From Sphingomonadales bacterium (GTDB taxonomy: Bacteria > Pseudomonadota > Alphaproteobacteria > Sphingomonadales > Sphingomonadaceae), in the NCBI GenBank assembly GCA_006226685.1, contig SBGG01000094.1, positions 1-64,000 of the forward strand: DNA of 64,000 nucleotides, in the 5' to 3' direction. The translations under genes were made by a program, and so were the position numbers. The notes beneath the pieces were generated by a model. The model saw nothing but the letters and a program-made list of their open reading frames with translations. It was not told where the DNA came from and did not search any database. Positions 45,917 to 54,544 of the stretch are shown here, piece by piece (position 1 is the first letter of the stretch; each line of letters opens with the position of its first letter).

Positions 45917-46750
45917 ATGACCCGTTTACACCTCCATCTGCTCTCGGATTCTACCGGAGAAACGCTTGAAAACATCGTCCGGGCCGTCATTGCCCAGTTT
46001 GAGGATGTGGAGGCAGTCCGCCATTTCTGGCCGATGGTGCGTTCGGAGGATCATCTTCAGCGCATATTGGGTGAGATTTCCAACAACCCGGGCCTCGTGC
46101 TTTTTACCCTGTTCAACCCGGTGCTGCGACGCAAGCTGGAACATCAATGCCGGGCGCTCGGTCTTCCCCATGTCGCGCCGCTCGATAGTGTCACCGATGC
46201 CTTGTCGAACATATTGGGGCAGGAAACGCGCAATCGGCCTGGCCGTAAACATATATTGGACGAAGCCTATTTCGCCCGGATCGAGGCGATTCAATATACT
46301 ATCGCTCATGATGACGGGGTGGGCGAGGAAAATTGGGAGGATGCAGACATCATCCTGGTGGGCGTATCGCGCACCTCTAAAACGCCGACCTCCATCTATC
46401 TTGCCAATCGTGGGTACAAGACCGCCAATATCCCGGTGGTGCCGGAATCGCCGCCGCCCGACCGGCTGTACCGGCTGAAGCACCCGATGATCGTCGGCCT
46501 GATGATCAATCCCGACCGGCTGGTGCAGATCCGCCGCAACCGGCTGCTTTCGCTCAATCAGGCGCCGGAAACCGCCTATGTCGATATCGATCGGGTACAG
46601 CAGGAGGTTGGTTTCGCCCGGCGCATGATTGCCGATCATGACTGGCCGATGATCGATATGTCGCGCCGGTCGATCGAGGAAGCTGCCGCTGCGATCATCA
46701 ACCTGTTCAATCACCGGGTGATGGGACAGGCGACCGTGGGGGATGAATAA
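45917..46750 (+). CDS. ppsR: Bifunctional kinase-pyrophosphorylase (DUF299, PEP synthase regulator)
   Basis: This 277-residue protein belongs to the PSRP/DUF299 family, which phosphorylates and dephosphorylates PEP synthase or PPDK with ADP and phosphate. The P-loop 'VGVSRTSKTPTSIYLANRGYKTANIP' and the N-terminal 'LHLLSDSTGETLENIVRAV' are typical. ATG 45917 is preferred; a longer frame from 45881 would run through a DnaA box. It borders the origin and leads a run of coupled genes (ppsR-maf-aroE-coaE). Confidence 0.93.
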   Translation: MTRLHLHLLSDSTGETLENIVRAVIAQFEDVEAVRHFWPMVRSEDHLQRILGEISNNPGLVLFTLFNPVLRRKLEHQCRALGLPHVAPLDSVTDALSNILGQETRNRPGRKHILDEAYFARIEAIQYTIAHDDGVGEENWEDADIILVGVSRTSKTPTSIYLANRGYKTANIPVVPESPPPDRLYRLKHPMIVGLMINPDRLVQIRRNRLLSLNQAPETAYVDIDRVQQEVGFARRMIADHDWPMIDMSRRSIEEAAAAIINLFNHRVMGQATVGDE

Positions 46751-47355
46751 TGACTGTCCCGTCCCTGATCCTCGCCTCGCAAAGTTCCAGCCGTCGTGCG
46801 ATGCTGGAGGCCGCGTGTGTGCCGTTCGAAGCCCGGTCTCCCAATGTCGATGAGGATGCGTTCAAGGAGGAATTTCGTGCACAGGGGCATGATGCGCGTC
46901 ATCTTGCTGATGCGCTTGCCGAGTTGAAGGCCCTGCGTCTTTCCTCCCGCCATCCGGGCGCGCTGGTGCTGGGATGCGATCAGACGCTGGAGCTGGATGA
47001 CGGATCGATGCTCGACAAGGCGGTGGATCGGGAGGATGCGGCGCGGATCATGCGTCTGCTCTCGGGGCGAACCCATTTTCTCCACAGCGCCGCCGTAATC
47101 TGCGAGCAGGGCGCGCCGGTCTGGCGCCATATCGAAAAGGCGCGGATGACGGTGCGGCCCTTGTCCGATGCGTTCATCGACAGCTATCTCGACGGGGACT
47201 GGGACAAGTGCTGCTGGTGCGTTGGCTGTTACCGGATCGAAGGACCGGGCGCGCAATTGTTCAGCGCGATACAGGGCAGCCATTTCGCGATTCAGGGCCT
47301 CCCCCTGCTCGCCCTGCTTGACTTTTTGCGCGTGCGCGGCGTTCTGGCACGATGA
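46750..47355 (+). CDS. maf: Maf-family nucleoside triphosphate pyrophosphatase
   Basis: This 201-residue protein has the Maf motif 'LILASQSSSRRAMLEAACVPFEA' and the catalytic region 'LGCDQTLELDDGSMLDKAVDREDAARIMRLLSGRTHFLHSAAVI'. Maf proteins hydrolyse non-canonical or modified nucleotides. Which subclass (YceF-like or YhdE-like) is not clear from motifs alone. Its ATG overlaps the ppsR stop by one base and its stop overlaps aroE by four. Confidence 0.92.
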   Translation: MTVPSLILASQSSSRRAMLEAACVPFEARSPNVDEDAFKEEFRAQGHDARHLADALAELKALRLSSRHPGALVLGCDQTLELDDGSMLDKAVDREDAARIMRLLSGRTHFLHSAAVICEQGAPVWRHIEKARMTVRPLSDAFIDSYLDGDWDKCCWCVGCYRIEGPGAQLFSAIQGSHFAIQGLPLLALLDFLRVRGVLAR

Positions 47356-48188
47356 CTGACAGCAACACCGAAAGCCCCCTTCCCTATGCCGAAGTGATCG
47401 GCGATCCGATCGCGCACAGCAAATCGCCGCTCATCCATAATTTCTGGCTCGAAAAGCTCGGGATAGAGGCCGAATATCGCAAAACCCATGTGCGTCATGC
47501 GGAACTGGCCGCCTATTTTCTGAAAAGGCGGGCGGATCCGGATTGGCTAGGGTGTAATGTCACCATTCCGCACAAGGTCGCGGTGATGGATTATGTCAGC
47601 GATCCGGCAGAGGTCGGCCGCCTGATCGGGGCGATGAACACCATTGCCTGCGAAACCGGCGGGCCGCTGATCGGAACCAATACCGATGCGGGCGGATTTC
47701 TCGCGCCGTTGCAGGCAATGGGCTGGAAGGGAAAAAGCGCCCTGATCGTCGGCGCGGGCGGTGCGGCCTGCGCAATCCTTTATGCGCTGGCGCAGAGTGG
47801 CGTCACCGACATCAGCATCATGGTGCGCAGCGCGGAAAAGGGGCAGGCACTGCTCGATCGCGCCGGGGTGAAGGGCCGGGTGATCGGCATGGACGCTCCG
47901 CTGCCGCCGGTCGATCTGCTGGTGAACAGCAGCCCGCTGGGTATGACCGGTCAGCCGCCCCTGCGGCTCGATCTTGCTCCCCTGCCCGAAGATGCGGTCG
48001 TCTACGATATTGTGTACGCCCCGCTTGATACGCAGTTGTTGCTGGATGCGCGCGCGCGCGGTCTGCGTACCATCGATGGCCTCGAAATGCTGATCGGTCA
48101 GGCGGCACTTGCGTTCGACATCTTTTTCGATGCCGAGGCTCCGCGCGAGCATGATGCGGAGTTGCGCGCCCTGCTGACGGCGGCCTGA
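47352..48188 (+). CDS. aroE: Shikimate dehydrogenase
   Basis: This 278-residue NADP-dependent enzyme reduces 3-dehydroshikimate. The substrate-binding motif 'EVIGDPIAHSKSPLIHNFWLEKLG', the catalytic Lys in 'CNVTIPHKVAVMDY' and the NADP loop 'LIVGAGGAACAILYALAQ' are visible. Standard length. It overlaps maf and stands three bases before coaE. Confidence 0.95.
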   Translation: MTDSNTESPLPYAEVIGDPIAHSKSPLIHNFWLEKLGIEAEYRKTHVRHAELAAYFLKRRADPDWLGCNVTIPHKVAVMDYVSDPAEVGRLIGAMNTIACETGGPLIGTNTDAGGFLAPLQAMGWKGKSALIVGAGGAACAILYALAQSGVTDISIMVRSAEKGQALLDRAGVKGRVIGMDAPLPPVDLLVNSSPLGMTGQPPLRLDLAPLPEDAVVYDIVYAPLDTQLLLDARARGLRTIDGLEMLIGQAALAFDIFFDAEAPREHDAELRALLTAA

Positions 48189-48191
48189 TCC

Positions 48192-48788
48192 ATGGCGAAA
48201 GTCTATGGCCTCACCGGGTCGATCGGCATGGGCAAGAGCGCGGTCGCGGCGATGTTCGTCAAGGCTGGCGTGCCGGTTTTCGATGCCGATGCCGAGGTAC
48301 ACAGGCTGCAAGGTCCCGGCGGGCATGCCCTGCCCGCGATCGAGGCCGCCTTTCCCGGCACCACCGGGCCGTTGGGCCTCGACCGGGCAAAGCTGGGCGC
48401 GATCGTGTTTGCCCACCCCCATCGCCGCAAGGAACTGGAAGCGATCATCCATCCGATGGTGCAGGAGGGGCGACGCCGTTTCCTGCGGTTGTACCGGTCG
48501 CGCCCGCTGGTCATTCTCGATATTCCGCTGCTGTTCGAAACCCATGGCGAGCGTCGGCTGGACGGTGTGATCGTCGTGACCGCTCCGGCGTGGAAGCAAC
48601 GTCGCCGCGTGCTTGCGCGTCCCGGCATGACGCAGGGGAAATTCCGTTCGATTCTGCGCCTGCAGGCGCCCGATGCATTGAAACGTCGCCGGGCCGACCA
48701 TATCATCGATACAGGCACCAGCTTTCACCGTACCCGGGGGCAGGTTCGTGCGTTGCTTGCTTGCCTTCGCGGTAAAGCAGGTCGATAG
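48192..48788 (+). CDS. coaE: Dephospho-CoA kinase
   Basis: This 198-residue enzyme makes the last step of coenzyme A synthesis. The P-loop 'YGLTGSIGMGKSAVAAMFVKAGVPVFDADAEVHRL', the CoaE pattern 'FPGTTGPLGLDRAKLGAIVFAHPHRRKELEAIIHPMV' and 'LVILDIPLLFET' are intact. Last gene of the coupled ppsR run; dnaQ starts 26 bases later. Confidence 0.95.
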   Translation: MAKVYGLTGSIGMGKSAVAAMFVKAGVPVFDADAEVHRLQGPGGHALPAIEAAFPGTTGPLGLDRAKLGAIVFAHPHRRKELEAIIHPMVQEGRRRFLRLYRSRPLVILDIPLLFETHGERRLDGVIVVTAPAWKQRRRVLARPGMTQGKFRSILRLQAPDALKRRRADHIIDTGTSFHRTRGQVRALLACLRGKAGR

Positions 48789-48814
48789 TGCAGGTATAGA
48801 AGGTCATAGAGTCG

Positions 48815-49534
48815 ATGCGCGAAATCATCTTCGACACGGAAACGACCGGGTTTGATCCCCTTTCGGGCGATCGGCTTGTCGAAATGGGGTGCATTGAACT
48901 GGTGAACCGGGTTCCGACCGGCGCCACTTATCATTGCTATTACAACCCCCAGCGATCGATGCCGGCGGCGGCGCAGGCGGTGCACGGCCTTTCCGAGCAA
49001 TTTCTGTCCGATAAGCCGCTCTTTGCCGATCGGGTTGAGGAACTGCTCGAATTTCTGGGCGACAGCAATCTGGTGGCGCACAACGCCCGGTTCGATTTCG
49101 GCTTCCTCAATCATGAGCTGGGCCGTTGCGGTCGCCCCGAAATATCGCTCGATCGGATGGTCGATACGGTGGTGATGGCGCGCGCCGCTCATCCCGGTGC
49201 GAAACATAGTCTCGATGCGCTTTGCTCCCGCTACGGCATCGACCGCAGCCACCGCGTCAAGCATGGCGCCCTGCTGGACGCCGAATTGCTCGCGCAGGTC
49301 TATATCGAGCTGACCGGTGGACGGCAGATTGGCCTGGGGCTTGCGGAAACCGATATATCCGTGGATAGCGCCCCGGCTGACAGTGTTTCGGTGGAAACTG
49401 TCACGTCCCGTCCCCAGCGGCCACCACGCATTTTCACCCCCCTTTCAGAGGAATTGGAACGGCACAGACTTTTCGTCCAGTCGCTTAACGACCCGCTTTG
49501 GGGCAGCGAGGCGGCAAGGACGGAACCGGTCTGA
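48815..49534 (+). CDS. dnaQ: DNA polymerase III epsilon subunit
   Basis: This 239-residue 3'-5' proofreading exonuclease has ExoI 'REIIFDTETTGFDPLSGDRLVEMG', ExoII 'LVAHNARFDFGFLN' and ExoIII 'HGALLDAELLAQVY'. The catalytic Asp/Glu residues are kept. The C-terminal tail, which binds the polymerase alpha subunit, is extended and basic. The aroE-coaE-dnaQ order is conserved in alphaproteobacteria. Confidence 0.96.
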   Translation: MREIIFDTETTGFDPLSGDRLVEMGCIELVNRVPTGATYHCYYNPQRSMPAAAQAVHGLSEQFLSDKPLFADRVEELLEFLGDSNLVAHNARFDFGFLNHELGRCGRPEISLDRMVDTVVMARAAHPGAKHSLDALCSRYGIDRSHRVKHGALLDAELLAQVYIELTGGRQIGLGLAETDISVDSAPADSVSVETVTSRPQRPPRIFTPLSEELERHRLFVQSLNDPLWGSEAARTEPV

Positions 49535-49596
49535 GCGCCGTTCCCTATATCGGGCCGGGGGTAACCCGTCCCGCAAAAGCAAAGGAGAAACTTCAG

Positions 49597-50196
49597 ATGG
49601 ACATTCGTATTTCCGGTCATCAGGTCGAAACCGGTGAAGCGCTTCAGGAGCATGTCTCGGCCCGATTGGAAACCATCGCGGATAAATATTTCTCCCGAAC
49701 CATTTCGGCGCAGGTGACGTTCCGCAAGGCGCCGCATGGCGCATTTCATTGCGATATCGTCTGCCATGTGATGTCGGGCCTGATCCTGAAAGGCGCGGGT
49801 GAGGCGCAGGACGCCCATGTCGCTTTCGACGTTGCGGCCGAACGGATTGACAAGCAGCTTCGCCGTTATATGCGCCGCCTGAAGAACCGCAGCCTTCAGA
49901 CCGCCGCCGCCGAAGCCGCGCGTAACCCGGAAAATGGTCTCGACGGCATGGATTTCGACAATGCGGCCTATACGATTTTCGCATCGGCGACCGAGGAAGA
50001 GGAACCGGCGGAAGCGCCCCTCATCATCGCCGAAACCCGCGTCGATATTCCGGAAACCAGCGTGTCCGATGCGGTGATGATGCTGGACCTGCGCAACACC
50101 AATGCGCTGCTGTTCATCAATGCGGGAACCTCTGCCTATAATATGGTCTATCGTCGCCATGATGGGTCCATCGGCTGGGTGGAACCCCGCGTCTGA
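49597..50196 (+). CDS. hpf: Long-form ribosome hibernation-promoting factor
   Basis: This 199-residue protein starts at ATG 49597 with a strong AAAGGAG site. The N-terminal S30AE domain (about 1-105, 'MDIRISGHQVETGEALQEHVSARLETIADKYF') binds the decoding site. The C-terminal dimerisation domain (about 145-199, 'VMMLDLRNTNALLFINAGTSAYNMVYRRHDGSIGWVEPR') marks the long form that can pair 70S into 100S ribosomes. An acidic linker joins them. ptsN, which lies downstream, is often near hpf. Confidence 0.95.
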   Translation: MDIRISGHQVETGEALQEHVSARLETIADKYFSRTISAQVTFRKAPHGAFHCDIVCHVMSGLILKGAGEAQDAHVAFDVAAERIDKQLRRYMRRLKNRSLQTAAAEAARNPENGLDGMDFDNAAYTIFASATEEEEPAEAPLIIAETRVDIPETSVSDAVMMLDLRNTNALLFINAGTSAYNMVYRRHDGSIGWVEPRV

Positions 50197-50205
50197 CGAT
50201 CCGTC

Positions 50206-50289
50206 GATGCTCTCAGGCCTGAAAAGGGCGGTATCCTCGCGGTTGACGTTAAGACGCGCTGCGATTATGCCGCCGGGCCTGAGAGTATC
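50206..50289 (+). ncRNA. Strong long-range hairpin in the hpf-ptsN gap
   Basis: GATGCTCTCAGGCC (50206-50219) pairs with GGCCTGAGAGTATC (50276-50289) over 14 positions with only one wobble. Inside, GGCGGTAT (50227-50234) pairs with ATGCCGCC (50267-50274), again nearly perfect. This two-stage stem is much stronger than expected by chance. It could be a structured 3' end of hpf, a ptsN leader element or a small RNA. No known family is recognised. Confidence 0.6.
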
Positions 50290-50318
50290 AATCTTGACGC
50301 CGGGATGAGTTGAAGGGG

Positions 50319-50366
50319 GACTCTGGCGTTTTCGGGGCGGGTTTCGCTCCGCCTAACAGTCAGAGC
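50319..50366 (+). promoter_or_regulatory. Second hairpin directly upstream of ptsN
   Basis: CTCTG (50321-50325) can pair with CAGAG (50361-50365) around an inner GGCGG/CCGCC stem (50336-50340 with 50349-50353). It ends 11 bases before the ptsN start, which lacks a recognisable ribosome site. With the hairpin at 50206-50289 it makes the whole ptsN leader structured. A regulatory role is inference. Confidence 0.5.
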
Positions 50367-50376
50367 GCCATATTTA

Positions 50377-50844
50377 ATGACCGATTTTCATGATCTCCTA
50401 ACTCCGGCGGCTGTTTCCGCCCGGATATCGGTAACCAGCAAGAAACAGTTGTTCCAGAAGCTGGCAGAGATGGCGGAGCAGGCTTATGGCCTGTCTTCCG
50501 CCATGGTCTACGAACGGCTGATGGAGCGGGAACGACTGGGATCGACGGGTTTTGGCGAAGGAATCGCGATTCCCCATGCCAAGATTGAGGGGCTGGATAA
50601 GGTTCATGGCCTGATGCTGCGTCTCGAAACGCCGATTCCGTTCGATGCGGTTGATGACGAGCCGGTCGATATCATCTTTTCGCTGTTGTCGCCTGCGGAT
50701 AGCGGGGCGGAACATCTCAAGACACTGGCGCGCGTTTCGCGCTATTTGCGGGGTGGATTGAACGCTGCCCGTCTGCGCGGCGCGGGATCGGACGAGGCGT
50801 TGATGGCGTTGCTGGCCGGAGCCGAGGCCCGTGACGCGGCCTGA
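50377..50844 (+). CDS. ptsN: PTS IIA-like nitrogen-regulatory protein PtsN
   Basis: This 155-residue EIIA-Ntr protein has the phospho-acceptor His at about residue 67 in 'STGFGEGIAIPHAKIEGLDKVHGLMLRLETPIPFDAVDDEPVDIIF'. It belongs to the regulatory PTS that ties nitrogen and potassium status to metabolism. The start ATG has no clear ribosome site and sits behind structured RNA. Its stop overlaps the thioesterase start. Confidence 0.94.
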   Translation: MTDFHDLLTPAAVSARISVTSKKQLFQKLAEMAEQAYGLSSAMVYERLMERERLGSTGFGEGIAIPHAKIEGLDKVHGLMLRLETPIPFDAVDDEPVDIIFSLLSPADSGAEHLKTLARVSRYLRGGLNAARLRGAGSDEALMALLAGAEARDAA

Positions 50845-51325
50845 CGAACTGCCCGAGGGATCCAACAGCTCGCCGCCCAGCGGGGAGCAGGCCCATTTTC
50901 GCGCATTGGAACGGCTTTATGCCTCGGCGCCGATCAATCGCCTGTTTGCTTCCCGGCTTATCATTCCCTCTGCGGGCCATGCGGTGATCGAATTCACCGT
51001 CGATGAAACCGTCTATCATGCCGCCGGCGCAGTGCATGGCACCGTCTATTTCAAGATGCTCGACGATGCGGCCTTTTACGCGGCGAACAGTCTCGTCAGC
51101 GATCGGTTTCTGCTGACCACCGGGTTTAACCTGCTGTTCACCCGCCCGCTCAAGGGCGGAAAGGTACGGGCCGAAGGCCGCTGGGTCAGCGGGCGCCGCC
51201 GCGTTTATGTCGCCGAGGCCAGCCTGATCGACGAAAGCGGTGAGGAAATCGGCCGTGGCACAGGAACCTTCATGCGATCGCAGCATGAATTGTCGGCGCT
51301 TCCCGGTTATAATCCCGGCGCATGA
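50831..51325 (+). CDS. PaaI-type hotdog thioesterase
   Basis: This 164-residue protein has a hotdog fold pattern: 'HAVIEFTVDETVYHAAGAVHGTVYFKMLDDAAFYAANSLVSDRFLLTTGFNLLFTRPLKGGKVRAEGRWVSGRRRVYVAEASLIDESGEEIGRGTGTFM'. The segment 'HGTVYFKMLDDAAFYAA' corresponds to the 'HGG..ALAD.A...A' block of PaaI. It would hydrolyse an acyl-CoA; the substrate is unknown. It overlaps ptsN and the DUF1491 gene. Confidence 0.88.
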   Translation: MTRPDELPEGSNSSPPSGEQAHFRALERLYASAPINRLFASRLIIPSAGHAVIEFTVDETVYHAAGAVHGTVYFKMLDDAAFYAANSLVSDRFLLTTGFNLLFTRPLKGGKVRAEGRWVSGRRRVYVAEASLIDESGEEIGRGTGTFMRSQHELSALPGYNPGA

Positions 51326-51663
51326 CCGAACGGCTGCGCAGCAGGCTTCTGGTTCAGGCGCTTATCCGCCGGACGGAGGCCGAAGGCGGCTTCGCGACCG
51401 TGCTGCGCAAAGGGGATGAGATCAGCGGTGCGATCCTCCTCCAATGCCCGGATGAGAACCATCATTCCCGCCTGTTCGAGAGGGTAGCCGACTTTGAAAA
51501 AGGCTATGCGATCGCCCCTGTTGCGGTGTCTTCCTGGGGCGATGAAGAGCGGATTACACAATATCTTGATCGTCGCTGCCATGCGGACCCCGATCTGTGG
51601 GTAATTGAACTGGATGTCCCGAACGGGGAACAACTCGCCGCTGCAATGTTAACAGGTGATTGA
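51322..51663 (+). CDS. DUF1491 family protein
   Basis: This 113-residue protein matches DUF1491: 'LRSRLLVQALIRRTEAEGGFATVLRKGDEISGAILLQC', 'SSWGDEERITQYLDRRCHADPDLWVIELDVPNGEQL'. This family is small, restricted mostly to alphaproteobacteria, and has no known function. It is coupled to the thioesterase gene by a four-base overlap. Confidence 0.88.
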   Translation: MTERLRSRLLVQALIRRTEAEGGFATVLRKGDEISGAILLQCPDENHHSRLFERVADFEKGYAIAPVAVSSWGDEERITQYLDRRCHADPDLWVIELDVPNGEQLAAAMLTGD

Positions 51664-51840
51664 CATAGAGGTCGCTCTGCATATAGGGGCGCGCCTGCAT
51701 TAAGCCCATGCGCAGGTTGCCGATTGCCGTCCGTTAAGGGACGGAAAGCGGTAAACACGCAGACGGGGGGCGGCACGGCGTCTGATATATAAGAGAGGAT
51801 GCGACGTTCGAGCCGACCAACCGCATGATTTTGGATTTAT

Positions 51841-52560
51841 ATGAGTTTCCGGGTGAAGTCCGCGCTGTTTGCGGCACTCGTTACATGTTCGGTTACCGCA
51901 GCGGTCGCGAGCGGTGCCTCCAGGGCGGATGATATGGTTCCGTCTGTTCCGTCCTCCGATATGACGACGGATTCTCCTTCTTCTTCATTGCATTCGGACG
52001 CAGTGACTCCCCGCACGATCCGGTTCGCGCCCTATAAGGAAGTGGTTCAGCCGCTCGGGCCGCAGGCACGGACAGTGACGGCCGAAGAGGATAGCCTGTC
52101 CTCCACACCGCGCGCCGAAGACATGATTGCGGTTCCTGATCGTGATTTTCCCTCGCTTGCGGCGATGGTGCGCGCGGTCGATACCACCGAGCCGCTCAAT
52201 ACCGAGGCCAATTGCCTCGCCACCGCTATTTTCTATGAATCGCGCAGCGAAAGCCTGGAGGGCCAGCTTGCGGTTGCGCGCGTCATCATCAATCGTTCGC
52301 ACTCATCGCGTTTCGCCAACAGCCTGTGCAGCGTCATAAAGCAGCCTCGCCAGTTCAGTTTTGTGCGCGGTGGCGTTCTGCCCAAGGCGAATGAGAAGCG
52401 CCCGGCATGGAAGACGGCGATCGCCATTGCGCGAATCGCGATAGAAAATGCATGGGAAAGCCGGGCCGAAGGCGCGCTCTATTTCCATGCGCGTCGCGTT
52501 TCTCCGTCATGGGGCCGCGCCCGGGTCGCCACCATCGATAATCATATCTTCTATCGCTGA
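51841..52560 (+). CDS. Cell-wall hydrolase of the SleB family
   Basis: This 239-residue protein starts at ATG 51841, with a Sec-like N-terminal segment ('VKSALFAALVTCSVTAAVASGAS'), a low-complexity linker, and a C-terminal Hydrolase_2/SleB domain: 'NCLATAIFYESRSESLEGQLAVARVIINRSHSSRFANSLCSVIKQPRQFSFVRGG' and 'GALYFHARRVSPSW'. The catalytic Glu in 'YESR' is present. It probably trims peptidoglycan in the periplasm. A strong terminator follows. Confidence 0.92.
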   Translation: MSFRVKSALFAALVTCSVTAAVASGASRADDMVPSVPSSDMTTDSPSSSLHSDAVTPRTIRFAPYKEVVQPLGPQARTVTAEEDSLSSTPRAEDMIAVPDRDFPSLAAMVRAVDTTEPLNTEANCLATAIFYESRSESLEGQLAVARVIINRSHSSRFANSLCSVIKQPRQFSFVRGGVLPKANEKRPAWKTAIAIARIAIENAWESRAEGALYFHARRVSPSWGRARVATIDNHIFYR

Positions 52561-52610
52561 CAGACCGGGCCCCTGATCCGATCGGAAGCGAACAGGGACC
52601 GAAATGATAT

Positions 52611-52652
52611 AAAGACGGAGAAGGCCGAAAAATGCCTTCTCCGTCTTTTTTA
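52611..52652 (+). terminator. Rho-independent terminator after the SleB gene
   Basis: A perfect 15-base stem pairs 52611-52625 with 52634-52648 around an 8-base loop and runs into a T tract. A-runs on the other flank make it usable in both directions, serving the convergent ankyrin gene as well. Confidence 0.93.
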
Positions 52653-52697
52653 CTCGATGAGCTTTTTTTGGCCATTATCTTCTGGCCGGGGCAAATG

Positions 52698-53303
52698 TCA
52701 GAATACGGGGCCTTGCACCGGCCCGCGTTTCGAACTGTCGGTCTTGGCATTGTCCAATATGTCGAGGATCGACTGGCTGCGTCCGTCGCGTTTCGCATAG
52801 TCACGGGCGGACATGCCCGCCAGCGTGTCGGCCTTGTCGGGATTGGCGCCTTTGCTGACGAGCAGGCGGATCAACGGCAGGTCGCGCAACTGAACCGCAC
52901 GGATCAGCGGGGTTTCGCCACTGTCATTCGCCCTGTCGACCTGCGCGCCATTGTCGAGCAGGGTCTGCGCGCCCTCGATGAAGCGCAGCCGGGTCGCCAG
53001 CATCAGCGGTGTCGTCCCCTGCCCGTCGGTGACATTGGGGTTCGCCCCTTTGGACAGCAGGAAACCGAGCCATGCGCTGTCCCGGCGTTCGACCACGATG
53101 TGCAGCGCGGTCTGACCGGTGGAGGCATCCCGGGTGTTGACGATGGTCGATCCGGGCTTCCCCAAAATCTCGGTCACCTTGGTGCCGTCGCGGTCGCGCA
53201 CCGCCTTCAGAAAATTATAGCCGTCCGAAAACTGGGCGAATGCGATCCCCGGCCAGAATATCAGGGTGAGGATTGCCGACGAAATTACGCGTCTTGTCAT
53301 CAT
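52698..53303 (-). CDS. Ankyrin-repeat protein with signal peptide
   Basis: This 201-residue protein has a signal peptide ('MMTRRVISSAILTLIFWPGIAFAQ', cut after AFA) and about four ankyrin repeats: 'GQTALHIVVERRDSAWLGFLLSKGANPNVTDGQGTTPLMLATRLRFIEGAQTLLDNGAQVDRANDSGETPLIRAVQLRDLPLIRLLVSKGANPDKADTLAGMSARDYAKRDG'. A periplasmic ankyrin protein acts as a protein-binding scaffold; the partner is unknown. Two adjacent ATGs (53303, 53300) exist. It converges on the SleB terminator. Confidence 0.9.
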   Translation of the reverse strand: MMTRRVISSAILTLIFWPGIAFAQFSDGYNFLKAVRDRDGTKVTEILGKPGSTIVNTRDASTGQTALHIVVERRDSAWLGFLLSKGANPNVTDGQGTTPLMLATRLRFIEGAQTLLDNGAQVDRANDSGETPLIRAVQLRDLPLIRLLVSKGANPDKADTLAGMSARDYAKRDGRSQSILDILDNAKTDSSKRGPVQGPVF

Positions 53304-53462
53304 GTCATGCCCGGAAGTGAAAAAGAAACGATGAAGTGGATGTCCCTCTTATCTGCCCGCAAATGATGCTTTGCAATGCCCGGATTTGTGCGGGGCGGGA
53401 TAAAATGTCCCGGGTCCGTTGCGGGTCGAAATCCTTGAGGAAATGTTTTAGGGACAGTCCCC

Positions 53463-54107
53463 ATGAAGAAGACCATAGCGATAGCGAGCCTGCTGGGCGG
53501 GCTCATGGTGGCGCTGGCAGGGTGCGGCGGCGCTCCGGCCGGGCAGCAGGAAAAGGCCGGTGTGGAGAAAGGCAATCTCGCGGGTGCGCGGATTGGCGGC
53601 CCTTTCACCCTTACCGATCAGGATGGCGCGAAGCGGAGCTGGAGCGATTTCAAGGGCCGCTACAGGCTCGTCTATTTCGGCTACAGCTATTGCCCGGATG
53701 TCTGCCCGGTCGATCTTCAGCGCATTGCGCAGGGTTTCCGCCAGTTCGAAAAGCAGGCGCCCGACCGTGCGGCGAAGGTGCAGCCGATTTTCATCACGCT
53801 CGATCCGGAACGCGATACGCCGGAGGTGGTGAAGAATTATGTATCGGCCTTTCATCCGAAGCTCATCGGTCTTACCGGAACCCCTGAAGAGATTGCCGCC
53901 GTCGCGAAGCAATTCGTCGTCGTCTATATGAAGGAACGGCCGCAGGGATCGACGGATTATCTCGTCAGCCACAGCCGCACCCCTTATTTATTCGATCCGG
54001 ACGGCGCTCCGATCGCGTTGATCCCGGTCGATGATCCGGTGACGCCCGATGTCGATGAGGGCAGCGCCGAGGAAGTGGCCAAGACGCTCGACCGCTGGGT
54101 GAAATGA
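53463..54107 (+). CDS. SCO1/SenC-family copper chaperone lipoprotein
   Basis: This 214-residue protein has a lipoprotein signal with Cys 21 and a thioredoxin-like SCO domain: the copper-binding CxxxC at residues 77 and 81 ('GYSYCPDVCPVDLQ') and the conserved His in 'LVSHSRTPYLFDPDG'. SCO proteins deliver copper to cytochrome c oxidase CuA sites or control thiol redox. It leads a coupled set with ycgN and the ygjP-like gene. Confidence 0.93.
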   Translation: MKKTIAIASLLGGLMVALAGCGGAPAGQQEKAGVEKGNLAGARIGGPFTLTDQDGAKRSWSDFKGRYRLVYFGYSYCPDVCPVDLQRIAQGFRQFEKQAPDRAAKVQPIFITLDPERDTPEVVKNYVSAFHPKLIGLTGTPEEIAAVAKQFVVVYMKERPQGSTDYLVSHSRTPYLFDPDGAPIALIPVDDPVTPDVDEGSAEEVAKTLDRWVK

Positions 54108-54544
54108 CGTCGCTGCGCCCGCGCTTCTGGGATTTGCCGCTTGGCGCGCTCAACGATGCGGAATGGGAGGCGCTGTGCGACGGCTGCGGCAAATGCTGTC
54201 TGCACAAGGTCGAGGATGAGGATAGCGGCCGGATCTATTTCACCAATGTCCGCTGCCGGTTGCTCGATGCGGAGCGGGCCTGCTGTATGCATTATGAAAC
54301 GCGTAATAGCTATGTGCCCGATTGCGTGCGCCTCACCCCGGAAACGGTGGATGATATCGTCTGGCTGCCCCGGACCTGCGCCTATCGCCTGCGCAATGAG
54401 GGGCTTCCCCTGCCCGACTGGCATTATTTGATCTGCGGCGACCGGGAAGCGGTGCATCGCGCCGGGGAGTCGGTGCGGGGATGGACTGTCGGGGAAAGCG
54501 ATGAGCTGGATCTGGAGGATCATCTTGTCGAGCGGGAAATCTGA
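54104..54544 (+). CDS. YcgN/YkgJ-type cysteine-cluster protein
   Basis: This 146-residue protein has the UPF0260/YcgN cysteine pattern: 'WEALCDGCGKCCLHKVEDEDSGRIYFTNVRCRLLDAERACCMHYETRNSYVPDCVRLTPETVDDIVWLPRTCAYR'. The Cys residues probably bind zinc or an iron-sulfur cluster. The function is unknown. Its ATG overlaps the sco1 stop by four bases. Confidence 0.92.
   Translation: MTSLRPRFWDLPLGALNDAEWEALCDGCGKCCLHKVEDEDSGRIYFTNVRCRLLDAERACCMHYETRNSYVPDCVRLTPETVDDIVWLPRTCAYRLRNEGLPLPDWHYLICGDREAVHRAGESVRGWTVGESDELDLEDHLVEREI

Noticed and set aside
50276..50289. TPP riboswitch, from the CTGAGA-like motif
   Set aside because: The partner motifs of the THI element are missing and ptsN is not a thiamine gene.
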